Assembly: GCA_030247525.1 (NCBI GenBank)
Contig: JAOTSC010000005.1
Span: 1-46,789 of the forward strand
Direction of reading: 5' to 3'
DNA from: a bacterium
GTDB lineage: Bacteria; Electryoneota; JAOADG01
Length of the DNA: 46,789 nucleotides
Shown: piece after piece, positions 26,908-34,250 of the stretch
How the letters are laid out: every line of letters begins with the position of its first letter
Numbering within the stretch: position 1 is the first letter of the stretch
Translations under genes and position numbers: made by a program
Notes under the pieces: generated by a model
Databases searched by the model: none
Told to the model about the DNA's origin: nothing
Seen by the model: the letters and a program-made list of their open reading frames with translations, nothing else

Positions 26908-27603
26908 ATGACCGAAAAGAGACCGAAGAAAATCCGCATCTATACTCGTACTGGCGATAATGGTACGACGTCGCTATTCAGCGGCGGTAATGTATCAAAA
27001 ACCGATGCGCGCGTCGAAGCGTACGGTACAGTCGACGAGTTAAATTCGCTGTTCGGTTGGGTGCGCGTTGCTTTGCAGGAAGCGATTGAAGTTTCTGCCG
27101 CCGATAAGTTCACGACCAATCGCAATGGTAAGCGCACAGTTGTAGCGAATCTGCCGACCTCTGATAAAATCGATTCGCCGCTCGTGAATGTGGTTGGACT
27201 AATCCGGCTCGATACGATGCTCGGCGATTTACAGCATGAGCTGTTTGAACTCGGTGCCGATTTGGCGACGGATTATGTCTCAAACGGCGATTTGAAACGA
27301 ACGATTAAACGCACCAGCGAAACCGAAACGAAGCAGTTGGAAAATTGGATCGATGAATTGGAGTTACCACTCGAACCGTTACGCGCCTTTATCCTTCCGG
27401 GCGGTAGCGAACTATCGGCGCGATTGCATATCGCGCGTACCGTTGCCCGCCGGGCGGAGCGGCTGGCGGTTGCTGCCCAGATCGTCTGCCCAATGAATCC
27501 CGAAGTGGTGAAGTATTTGAACCGATTGAACGACCTCCTCTTTGTGATGGCGCGCTTTGCCAATTTCTCGCTCGGCAAAGAAGATGTGAAGTGGAAACGG
27601 TAA
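26908..27603 (+). CDS. Cob(I)alamin adenosyltransferase, PduO type
   Basis: This 231-residue cytoplasmic enzyme transfers adenosyl from ATP to cob(I)alamin to make coenzyme B12. The PduO-type ATP-binding N-terminus is intact (IYTRTGDNGTTSLFSGG and RVEAYGTVDELNS). The C-terminal helices carry FILPGGSELSARLHIARTVARRAER and NRLNDLLFVMARFAN. There is an insertion of about 30 residues near 55-85 (VSAADKFTTNRNGKRTVVAN) relative to compact family members; its role is unknown. No cobalamin biosynthesis or B12-dependent enzyme gene is adjacent. Confidence 0.94.
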   Translation: MTEKRPKKIRIYTRTGDNGTTSLFSGGNVSKTDARVEAYGTVDELNSLFGWVRVALQEAIEVSAADKFTTNRNGKRTVVANLPTSDKIDSPLVNVVGLIRLDTMLGDLQHELFELGADLATDYVSNGDLKRTIKRTSETETKQLENWIDELELPLEPLRAFILPGGSELSARLHIARTVARRAERLAVAAQIVCPMNPEVVKYLNRLNDLLFVMARFANFSLGKEDVKWKR

Positions 27604-27613
27604 TTTCAGTATT

Positions 27614-27750
27614 GTAGGGGCAGACCCTCTGGGTCGCCCAGTGTAGGGGCGCAAACGCTTGCGCCCGGTATTATGGCATTCGCCAATTAATACAGGTCTG
27701 GAGACCTGTCGCTACCCATTATCGGGCAGACACGATGGTCCGCCCCTACC
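27614..27750. repeat. Array of four palindromic elements
   Basis: Four hairpins lie in a row. GGGCAGACCC/GGGTCGCCC has one bulged base. GGGCGCAA/TTGCGCCC has an ACGC loop. ACAGGTCT/AGACCTGT (27692-27709) has a GG loop. An imperfect GGGCaGAC...GTCcGCCC ends the array. Two GTAGGGG words begin units at 27614 and 27643, and CCCCTAC closes the array. It starts 10 bp after the adenosyltransferase gene. Confidence 0.85.
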
Positions 27751-27760
27751 CACCACCCAC

Positions 27761-27788
27761 ACCCATTACCTATCACCCATTACCTATC
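27761..27788. repeat. 14-bp tandem duplication
   Basis: ACCCATTACCTATC occurs twice in direct tandem, immediately after the palindrome array and about 50 bp before the methyltransferase start. Similar CCCACC/CCCAC words flank it, which suggests a small slippage repeat. Confidence 0.8.
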
Positions 27789-27803
27789 ACCTCTCCTCCA
27801 CTT

Positions 27804-27830
27804 GATCTCGCCCAAATTTGATCGTAGATC
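27804..27830. promoter_or_regulatory. Cluster of three GATC sites before the methyltransferase
   Basis: GATC occurs at 27804, 27820 and 27827, all within 35 bp of the ATG of a methyltransferase predicted to modify GATC. The density is well above one per 256 bp. Methylation of these sites could feed back on expression; this is inference. Confidence 0.4.
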
Positions 27831-27838
27831 AATACATC

Positions 27839-28903
27839 ATGTCTGAAATCTACTTTCAATCCGACGACAAGAGCTTTACGCTGTATCACGGCGACTGTCT
27901 CGATGTCCTGCCCCGGTTAGTAACCACCTTTGGCGACGCATACGCCGACTTGGTGTTTGCCGATCCCCCCTACTACCTCTCGAATGATGGGATAACCTGT
28001 CAATCGGGGAAGATGGTTTCCGTCAATAAAGGGGGGTGGGACAAATCCAACGGGCCGACCGAAGATCATGCGATGGTGAAAAATTGGCTGAAGGCGGCAC
28101 GGGATGCAATGAAGCCGGATGCGACCATCTGGATTACCGGGACGATGCATATCATTTACAACATCGGGTTCGCATTGCAGGAGCTTCATTTCAAACTCTT
28201 GAATGACATCGTCTGGGTGAAACCAGCGCCACCGCCGAACCTTGCCTGTCGCACCTTTACCCACACGACGGAAATCGTCTTGTGGGCGGCGCGCAACGAT
28301 GGCTTGGTCAAAGGGGAGAAAAAGTCGAAGTACGTGTTCAATTACCCGGAGATGAAGCGTCAGAATGGCGGCAAGCAGATGCGGAGCTTTTGGGGACAAC
28401 CCCCATCCGACGAAGAGCTGCTCTGGTTACCCCCTTCCGAACGAGTAGGGGTCGAATTCAATTCGACCCGGGAGGATGGAACATCCGCAAATGTCTTTGC
28501 ATCGTCTCCGCCGATGCACCGGGCGGATTTGAAATCTGCCCCTACACAACCGGACGATTCTCGGAAACGCCCGTCGGACAGGAATGTCCAACGTACGGAA
28601 GAAACAACCCCCAATATCTTTGAAATCGGAGCGCCTCGTAGCGACGAGAAGAAATTCGGGAAACACCCGACCCAAAAGCCGATGGCGCTCTTACGACGCA
28701 TCATCGAAGCCGGTTCCAATCCCGGTCAGATGGTGGTAGATCCGTTTAATGGCACAGGTGCAACCGGAATAATGGCAGCAATGCTCGGAAGAAAGTATAT
28801 CGGTGTCGAATCAAATGAAGAGTATTTGGAGATAACTCGCAAGCGTTACTTAGAAGCATGTAACAACATGAACGAGAGATTCTACTTCAACAAGGATAAG
28901 TAA
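27839..28903 (+). CDS. DpnA-like beta-class DNA adenine methyltransferase with repeat insertion
   Basis: This encodes 354 residues from ATG 27839; an in-frame TTG at 27818 is possible. The order of motifs is that of a beta-class N6-adenine methyltransferase. DPPYYLSND (motif IV, residues 42-45) comes first, then VSVNKGGWDKSN, the target-recognition region, KHPTQKP (about 275-281) and DPFNGTGATG (motif I, about 300). The sequence is close to what I recall of M2.DpnII (DpnA), which modifies GATC, including single-stranded DNA. Residues of about 203-253 are odd: they are encoded by three palindromic units of the intergenic repeat family (28445-28597) inserted in frame. They lie between KQMRSFW and EIGAPRSDEKKFGKHPTQKP, which I expect to be nearly contiguous in relatives. 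The gene overlaps the next endonuclease gene by one base. Confidence 0.9.
   Translation: MSEIYFQSDDKSFTLYHGDCLDVLPRLVTTFGDAYADLVFADPPYYLSNDGITCQSGKMVSVNKGGWDKSNGPTEDHAMVKNWLKAARDAMKPDATIWITGTMHIIYNIGFALQELHFKLLNDIVWVKPAPPPNLACRTFTHTTEIVLWAARNDGLVKGEKKSKYVFNYPEMKRQNGGKQMRSFWGQPPSDEELLWLPPSERVGVEFNSTREDGTSANVFASSPPMHRADLKSAPTQPDDSRKRPSDRNVQRTEETTPNIFEIGAPRSDEKKFGKHPTQKPMALLRRIIEAGSNPGQMVVDPFNGTGATGIMAAMLGRKYIGVESNEEYLEITRKRYLEACNNMNERFYFNKDK
28445..28597. repeat. Palindromic element array inside a coding sequence
   Basis: GTAGGGG at 28445 starts a perfect hairpin, GGGTCGAAT/ATTCGACCC with a TCA loop. GGATG-GAA-CATCC (28474 on) follows, then GGGCGGATTT/AAATCTGCCC (one wobble) closed by CCCCTAC at 28545. 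A fourth unit at 28573-28597, GTCGGACAGGAATGTCCAAC, is the reverse complement, with two differences, of the intergenic unit at 36083-36107. The array is 153 bp, a multiple of three, and introduces no stop codon in the methyltransferase frame. Confidence 0.85.
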
Positions 28904-29508
28904 TGGAGCGTCACGAAGCGATTGTGCGGATTCAACAATTAGAAGGTCAAGACCTTGTCGCTATAGCACATCAGTACAATGTCACCGTTTGGAAAAACGG
29001 CAAATTGAATAAAGGATGGTGTGGGCATACGATTGAAAGGCATCTTGGTCTTCCACTGAACTCATCGCAATCACCAAATTTTGGATCATGGGAATTGAAG
29101 GTTGTTCCACTTAAAAGGATTAATGGAAAATTAGTACCAAAAGAGACGATGGCAATAACTATGATTGATGAAGTTAATGTACGTGATGCATCATTTGAGG
29201 ACAGCCACTTGCTTGCAAAGATGCAAAAAATCTTGATTGTAGCGAGAGAGTTTGAATCAAAAGAAGAAAAACACTCAACTCTTGTGGATGTCGCCCAATT
29301 CGATTTAACCGATATTAATATTATTAATCAAGTTAGAGCAGATTATGAACTTGTACAGTCAACTATTAAAACCTTGGGATATACAAGTCTGACAGGGAAA
29401 ATGGGTGTCTTAATACAACCAAGAACGAAAGGTCCTGGACATGGGAGTACATCACGTGCATTCTATGCTCGGAAGGGGTTTGTTAAAACAATTTTGGATC
29501 TAAAATAA
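28903..29508 (+). CDS. MutH/Sau3AI-family restriction endonuclease
   Basis: This 201-residue protein is of the MutH/Sau3AI fold. KGWCGHTIERHLG matches the helix with the first catalytic Glu (E45, equal to MutH Glu56). SPNFGSWELKVVPL holds the PD-(D/E)xK core Glu64 and Lys66 (MutH Glu77 and Lys79). SHLLAKMQKILIV, then GVLIQPRTKGPGHGS and SRAFYARKGFVKTIL follow MutH's C-terminal order. The Asp expected before E-x-K (PD in Sau3AI, Asp70 in MutH) is Asn59 here. MutH and Sau3AI cut at GATC, and the preceding gene is a DpnA-like GATC methyltransferase, so together they look like a type II system. Codon use is visibly more AT-rich than the neighbours, a sign of transfer. Confidence 0.85.
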   Translation: MERHEAIVRIQQLEGQDLVAIAHQYNVTVWKNGKLNKGWCGHTIERHLGLPLNSSQSPNFGSWELKVVPLKRINGKLVPKETMAITMIDEVNVRDASFEDSHLLAKMQKILIVAREFESKEEKHSTLVDVAQFDLTDINIINQVRADYELVQSTIKTLGYTSLTGKMGVLIQPRTKGPGHGSTSRAFYARKGFVKTILDLK

Positions 29509-29666
29509 CGAAACTTGTCATCGAAAAATATCCCGATTGGGATTTCGGTTTGACGCCCGATGCTTCGATCCGCCGCGATCTCAATTACAATAGTACCCGC
29601 CATCCTGATACTAACAAATCGCCCCTCTTCGCAGTCATCCCCGGCGGCAAATACCGCCGCTTGTAG
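29487..29666 (+). pseudogene. Remnant of a C-terminal, winged-helix-like coding fragment
   Basis: A frame without ATG overlaps the end of the endonuclease gene and reads KLVIEKYPDWDFGLTPDA, SIRRDLNYNS, then SPLFAVIPGGKYRRL before a TAG stop. That stop is part of the GTAGGGG opening of the next repeat array. The pattern 'LTPDASIRRDL...lF.vipgGKYRL' resembles the small winged-helix tails of some restriction enzymes and methyltransferases. Codon usage is like the rest of the genome and unlike the AT-rich endonuclease. I read it as the leftover 3' part of an older gene, truncated by the incoming endonuclease on the left and by the repeat on the right. The family call is weak. Confidence 0.4.
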
Positions 29667-29880
29667 GGGTCGTTCGTGAATGACCCGTTGCTTTCGGGTG
29701 GTGCGCGAACCACCCCTACGGGGTACCGACAGGTCTCCAGACCTGTATTAAAAAATGCAATTCTGGAGAATCGCCAGTACCCCCGCGGGTAGGGGCGGCA
29801 CAGAAAATGTCCGCCCTCATCATCACGGGTAAAGCATTTTGACACCTACCCACTACCGGTCGGGAGACCTGTAACCACCA
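29663..29880. repeat. Palindromic element array upstream of dnaG
   Basis: A GTAGGGG...CCCCTAC unit (29663-29719) contains GGGTC(G)TTC/GAA(T)GACCC and GGGTGGT/ACCACCC. ACAGGTCT/AGACCTGT with a CC loop follows (29729-29746), then ATTCT-GG-AGAAT. The next unit is GTAGGGGCGG/CCGCCC (29789-29816), whose 28 bases are identical to 35982-36009. A half unit, GGTCGGGAGACCTGT, ends the array. The segment ACCCCTACGGGGTACCGACA recurs exactly in the array at 38432-38837. Together with the remnant, this accounts for most of the 465-bp gap before dnaG. Confidence 0.85.
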
Positions 29881-29973
29881 TAAAAAGCTCATCCCAAGGA
29901 AACCTTGTTCGATAGGAAACGGTTGGTGTATCTTCTACAACCACCTCAACCGAAAAGAGAGTAAAAGAGAGCA

Positions 29974-31818
29974 ATGGCAGGCTTCGAACAGGAAACTATC
30001 GATCGCATTTTGCAAGCCACGGATGTCGTGGAGTTGGTTGGCGCGGTCGTACCGTTAATCAAACGATCCGGCGATAACCTGTTCGGCAGATGTCCCTTCC
30101 ACAAAGAAAAGACCCCTTCGTTTTCCGTCAATCGGCGACGGCAGATTTTCCATTGCTTCGGCTGCGGCGAATCGGGCAATGCCATCGGCTGGCTCATGAA
30201 GTATGAGAAAATCGCTTTCCCGGAAGCAGTGCGCCGCCTTGCTGAACGGGCAAACATCCCCCTGCCGAAATACCGCCCGACCGCCGACGACTCGATCCAC
30301 GAAGCGCTCTACCGGCTTCACGATTTAGCCCAACAATTCTTTTACGACCGCTTGCGCGACAAAGCGAATCCCGACGCAAAAGCTGCAATGCTCTATTTGC
30401 TAAACCGCGGATTAACCCGGGAGACCATCGACGGTTGCGGCATCGGACTCTCCCCGGCAAACTGGGACGATTTTGCGCAACTTGCATTGCGCGAAGGGCA
30501 TAAACTGGAAAATCTCCTCGCATCGGGGCTCTGTGGACGCAGCGATGCAGGAAAATTGTACGACCGTTTCCGCGACCGCATCTCTTTTCCGATTCAAAAT
30601 TTGTCGGGAAGAATTGTCGCCTTTGGCGGACGTGTCAGGCCGGGCCGCGACGATGCGGCGAAGTATTTAAATTCCCCCGAAACCGCCATCTACCGGAAGA
30701 GCGAAATTCTCTACGGGTTATCGTGGGCACGCGACGCCATCCGAAAAACCGATACTGCGATTGTCGTCGAAGGGTATCTCGATTGTATCTCTTTGCAACA
30801 ATTCGGCATCGGGAATGCGATTGCTACCAGCGGCACCGCCCTCACCACCCGGCAGGCACGGCTCATGCTACGATTCGCGCCAAAAGTATTTTTGGTCTAT
30901 GACGGTGACGACGCCGGACGGCGAGCGGCATTGCGGGGAGGCGACGTACTAATCGCCGAAGGGCTGGATGTTGTCGTCGCGTTTCTGCCGCAAGGGGAGG
31001 ACCCCGACACTTTCGTCCAGAAATTCGGCGCTGAGGCGTTTCAACAATTATTAGCGGAGGGGAAAGGGTGGCTCGACCATCAACTCGACCACTTTAGCGA
31101 ACAGGGGATGCTCGCGACGCCGTCCGGCTCCGCGATTGTGTTACGCGAATTGGTGCGGGTGCTGCGGGCGATGCAGGATAAAGTACAACTCGAATTCTGG
31201 ATAAAGTTACTTTCGCAGAAAATCGGGATTACCGAATCGATTGTCCGCCACGAGCTCTCCCGCGTTGCTGTACAAAAATCCTATGACGACCCGGACGACC
31301 CGGCGCCGGTTGCGAAAGCGGCGTTAGCTTCGCCGAATGCGGAACTCGAAGCACGGATTATCGGATTCATGATTCGCTATCGCGAACCGGGAAAGCACTT
31401 CCGGATTCATCGCGACTTGCAGAAATACCTCCGTCCCGCCTACTTCCAAGTGCCCGCCCTGCAAGCGTTGTTTGGCGTATTTCTCGATTCCTGGCTGGAG
31501 AATGGGGAATTGCCGACGTTGGAGAAGATTCGCAGCGTGGCGCAACAATACGAAGGGTTTCCCGAATGGATCGACGAGCAGATGATTGCTTCGCCGATGC
31601 CGCCGGTCGATACCGATCCGTTTTCCTACGAAGTATCGATGCTGGATAATACCGTACGGCAGTTGTTAAAGCCGTTGCTCGAGAATGAGTTAAAGCAATT
31701 GCAAAACCAACTTGCCGGCAACCTTACCGACGAGGCACAGCAAAAAAATCTTTCCGAACAGAAACGCGTCACCGCCACGAAACGGAAACTCGCACAACCG
31801 CTTTATTTGGGAAAGTAG
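29974..31818 (+). CDS. dnaG: DNA primase DnaG
   Basis: This 614-residue primase makes RNA primers at the replication fork. The N-terminal CHC2 zinc finger uses C40, H43, C61 and C64 (RCPFHKEKTPSF and HCFGCGESGN). The catalytic core and TOPRIM domain follow, with VVEGYLDCISLQQFG (about 262) and VYDGDDAGRRAALRG (about 307), which hold the metal-binding acidic residues. A helical C-terminal part of about 170 residues should bind the DnaB helicase. Length is typical. The gene stands alone after a repeat array, with AAGAGAGTAAAAGAGAGCA before the ATG. rpsU and rpoD, frequent partners elsewhere, are not adjacent. Confidence 0.96.
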   Translation: MAGFEQETIDRILQATDVVELVGAVVPLIKRSGDNLFGRCPFHKEKTPSFSVNRRRQIFHCFGCGESGNAIGWLMKYEKIAFPEAVRRLAERANIPLPKYRPTADDSIHEALYRLHDLAQQFFYDRLRDKANPDAKAAMLYLLNRGLTRETIDGCGIGLSPANWDDFAQLALREGHKLENLLASGLCGRSDAGKLYDRFRDRISFPIQNLSGRIVAFGGRVRPGRDDAAKYLNSPETAIYRKSEILYGLSWARDAIRKTDTAIVVEGYLDCISLQQFGIGNAIATSGTALTTRQARLMLRFAPKVFLVYDGDDAGRRAALRGGDVLIAEGLDVVVAFLPQGEDPDTFVQKFGAEAFQQLLAEGKGWLDHQLDHFSEQGMLATPSGSAIVLRELVRVLRAMQDKVQLEFWIKLLSQKIGITESIVRHELSRVAVQKSYDDPDDPAPVAKAALASPNAELEARIIGFMIRYREPGKHFRIHRDLQKYLRPAYFQVPALQALFGVFLDSWLENGELPTLEKIRSVAQQYEGFPEWIDEQMIASPMPPVDTDPFSYEVSMLDNTVRQLLKPLLENELKQLQNQLAGNLTDEAQQKNLSEQKRVTATKRKLAQPLYLGK

Positions 31819-31888
31819 TTTTCATTACTCGCGTTTTACTAATAAATGTTATAACTTACGTATTATGTATGTAGAACGGAGAGGCAAT

Positions 31889-32113
31889 ATGCGAAAACGA
31901 TTATCGGTGATTGGCAACAGTTTAGGCATTGTGATTGAAAAGCCGATTCTTGAGTTGCTCAGCATTGACCGCGACACGGAACTCGACATCACAACCGATG
32001 GCGATCGGTTGGTAATCGCGCCGATTCGTGAAAAAACGAAGAGTGTACTCGAAAAATCGGCAAAAAAGGTACTCACAAAGCATAGCAGCACTTTCCATAA
32101 ACTCGCGAAATGA
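31889..32113 (+). CDS. AbrB/MazE-type antitoxin (Phd-like partner of Doc)
   Basis: This 74-residue DNA-binding antitoxin starts at ATG 31889, chosen because GGAGAGG precedes it; an in-frame ATG at 31865 exists. The swapped-hairpin AbrB/SpoVT fold is recognisable from MRKRLSVIGNSLGIVIEKPILELLSI, then DTELDITTDGDRLVIAPI. A basic C-terminal tail (KSVLEKSAKKVLTKH) probably contacts the toxin. It overlaps the start of a Doc-like reading frame by 4 bp (ATGA), the usual toxin-antitoxin coupling. The antitoxin frame is intact while the toxin frame is broken. Confidence 0.85.
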   Translation: MRKRLSVIGNSLGIVIEKPILELLSIDRDTELDITTDGDRLVIAPIREKTKSVLEKSAKKVLTKHSSTFHKLAK

Positions 32114-32503
32114 CGTTCCACGAAATCACTTTGCTTTCTTGTGAGGATATTTTTCAACTTCACGATTTCGTTCTCGAACACTCTGGCGGGTTAAACGGAG
32201 TTCGCGATGCAAATTTACTCGAATCTGCAATCAGTGTCGTTGTAGCGGAATTTGCCAACGTTGCGCTCATCCAACGCTTTACTTGAAGGCGGCTGCTTAT
32301 GCCTATCACATTGCACAAAACCAGCGTTTTTTGATGGGAATAAAAGAACCGGTTTGTTAGCTGCATTGGTAATTCTTGACATCAATGGCGTGTTTGTCGA
32401 CGACCCCAATGAACAACTTTGTTCAGCGATGATTGCGATAGCCTACGGGAAAATGAGCAAAGAAGATTTCGCAAAACTGCTTTCCGAGTTAACGATAATT
32501 TGA
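32110..32503 (+). pseudogene. Fic/Doc toxin gene with two frameshifts
   Basis: The Doc toxin can be followed through three frames. The first gives LHDFVLEHSGGLNGVRDANLL and fails at the TGA at 32284. The second gives HPTLYLKAAAYAYHIAQNQRF (32268-32330). The third, after the run of six T at about 32328-32333, gives FFDGNKRTGLLAALVILDIN to the stop at 32501. The Fic motif H-x-F-x-D-G-N-K-R is represented as NQRFFDGNKRTG, so the usual motif His is Gln. Both shifts are explained by single-base deletions. Active Doc phosphorylates EF-Tu. This copy should be inactive unless the shifts are assembly errors. Confidence 0.8.
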
Positions 32504-32512
32504 CTCTACTTC

Positions 32513-34099
32513 TTACTTCACCAATACCAACTTCTGTTGAGTGTGATTGCTTCCACTCGTGATTCGATAGAAATAAATCCCCGACGCCAATTCCTGCGCA
32601 TCGAATTGCCAGCGATAGGTTGTACCACTCACGGCATGGCGGTTCACCGCATCGGCAACCACTCGCCCGGAAATATCGGTTACGGTTATCGCAACATTAC
32701 CCGAAGCCGGAACCCGATAGGCAATTGTCGTCGTCGCATTGAATGGATTCGGATACGCGTTCGTTATAATCGTTGTGGTTGGAATTGCGGTTTCGGACTG
32801 CTGTGCTGCACTTGCCGGGAAGCTATACACATAGACCCCGCCTGCATTTTCGGTATTGAGATAATCTTCATAAGGCGCAGCCGCGACGAAGTCCGGTCGA
32901 CCGTCGCCCGTAATATCAAGCCCGCCAGTGACTACCCAGCTAAAATTACTTGCCGCTTGTACATTCGGGGAAGCGATGCTATCGATGAGCATACCGGTCA
33001 CGGCATTATAGAGATACCCCCGCCCCGACAATGAATCGCTGCCATATCCATCGTTCGGCATCCCAATGAATACATCGGTTGTACCATCACCATTAACATC
33101 ACCCACCGAAGCTAACGACAACCCGAACCAACTATCCGATATCGGATTCGGAGCATACAGAGTTCGTAATACGGTGCGGTTGGCGCCGCTGATCAGCTTC
33201 ACCAATCCCGTATTGTATGTGACACTATCATAGTTAGAGTAGGGTGAGCCAACCATGATATCTGCCCGTCCATCGTTATCGATATCCGGCAAACCTGCCA
33301 GTGAGTATCCAAATCCTTGATCAGTTAACGAACTTTCACCTAAGGTATCCCGAAGCGCACCGGTAGCTCCGATAAAAGTAAAAGCTCTGCCTTGACAGAA
33401 TGCACCGGCCATGTAGTCAGGTCTACCGTCACCGCTAATATCGCCTAATCCGGCAACAACATAGCCAAACGAGATACACCCGTCGAGGATTGGTGGATCG
33501 TACTCCCGTTTCCAATTGCCATTGACACCGTCGTAAACAAATACTTTCCCTTGCCCAACGCACCCGATGAGGATTTCAACGTGACCATCGTTATCGACAT
33601 CGCCCGCACTTGCCAACGAATGTCCAAAGTACCCGCGCGAAACCAGTTGTGGTGGTTGGTAGGACCGGACAAGTTGCCCGTTGGCTCCACTAAACAAGTA
33701 CACTTTTCCGGCATCGGTAACACCATTGGTATTTTCAAAGGGGGAACTAACGAGAATATCGGAAAGCGAATCACCTGTTACATCGGGAATTGCCGCTACT
33801 GCGAAACCAAACATCGCAGTTCCTTCAGGAACTGGCGCTGTAAGTGTGTAGAGAATCTGGAAATCACCGCCGCGATATACATAGACATTGCCCGCCCAAT
33901 TGTAACCACCGGCAGTCTCGCGGTGCGCCGCCACCACCAGTTCGGCGATTCCATCGCCGGTGACATCGGGTAGCATAGCCAACGAATTGCCGTACTGGGC
34001 ATCGATGTCGTACGCCGGTGAATGGAGCGAAGCGGTCAGCGTCGCTGCCTGAGCAGAAACCAGTATGGTGAATACAGATAGTATCGCGATTGTTCGCAA
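32513..34099 (-). CDS. Secreted seven-blade FG-GAP propeller protein with sorting domain
   Basis: About 528 residues are encoded if translation starts at TTG 34099, where GGGGGGAG lies just upstream and the product begins with a clean signal peptide (RTIAILSVFTILVSAQA). The frame is open further and an ATG at 34180 is an alternative, but it would put about 27 residues before the signal. Seven FG-GAP/integrin-alpha-like repeats follow, each with a calcium loop such as DVTGDGIAEL, DVDNDGHVEI, DIDNDGRADI and DVNGDGTTDV, enough for a complete seven-bladed beta-propeller. The C-terminus is a Por-type sorting domain (ITNAYPNPFNATTTIAYRVP, ending LVLVK). It is divergent from the transglutaminase gene and probably acts in surface adhesion; this role is inferred. 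Confidence 0.9.
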   Translation of the reverse strand: MRTIAILSVFTILVSAQAATLTASLHSPAYDIDAQYGNSLAMLPDVTGDGIAELVVAAHRETAGGYNWAGNVYVYRGGDFQILYTLTAPVPEGTAMFGFAVAAIPDVTGDSLSDILVSSPFENTNGVTDAGKVYLFSGANGQLVRSYQPPQLVSRGYFGHSLASAGDVDNDGHVEILIGCVGQGKVFVYDGVNGNWKREYDPPILDGCISFGYVVAGLGDISGDGRPDYMAGAFCQGRAFTFIGATGALRDTLGESSLTDQGFGYSLAGLPDIDNDGRADIMVGSPYSNYDSVTYNTGLVKLISGANRTVLRTLYAPNPISDSWFGLSLASVGDVNGDGTTDVFIGMPNDGYGSDSLSGRGYLYNAVTGMLIDSIASPNVQAASNFSWVVTGGLDITGDGRPDFVAAAPYEDYLNTENAGGVYVYSFPASAAQQSETAIPTTTIITNAYPNPFNATTTIAYRVPASGNVAITVTDISGRVVADAVNRHAVSGTTYRWQFDAQELASGIYFYRITSGSNHTQQKLVLVK

Positions 34100-34250
34100 G
34101 GCTCCCCCCGAAGCATGTAAGTTATGTAAGTAATACGGTGTACTTCCCCTTTGCAATTGGGACTGCCTCGCCTCCATTTCTATAACACACGGTAGTATCG
34201 ATTCGGGAATTTCCCTATCTTTTGGTAACAAATTTACACGGTGGTATCCC

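Noticed and set aside
27614-27750. CRISPR-like appearance of repeated units.
   Set aside because: The repeated units are palindromes of changing sequence with no constant-length direct repeat or regular spacer, and no cas gene is present.
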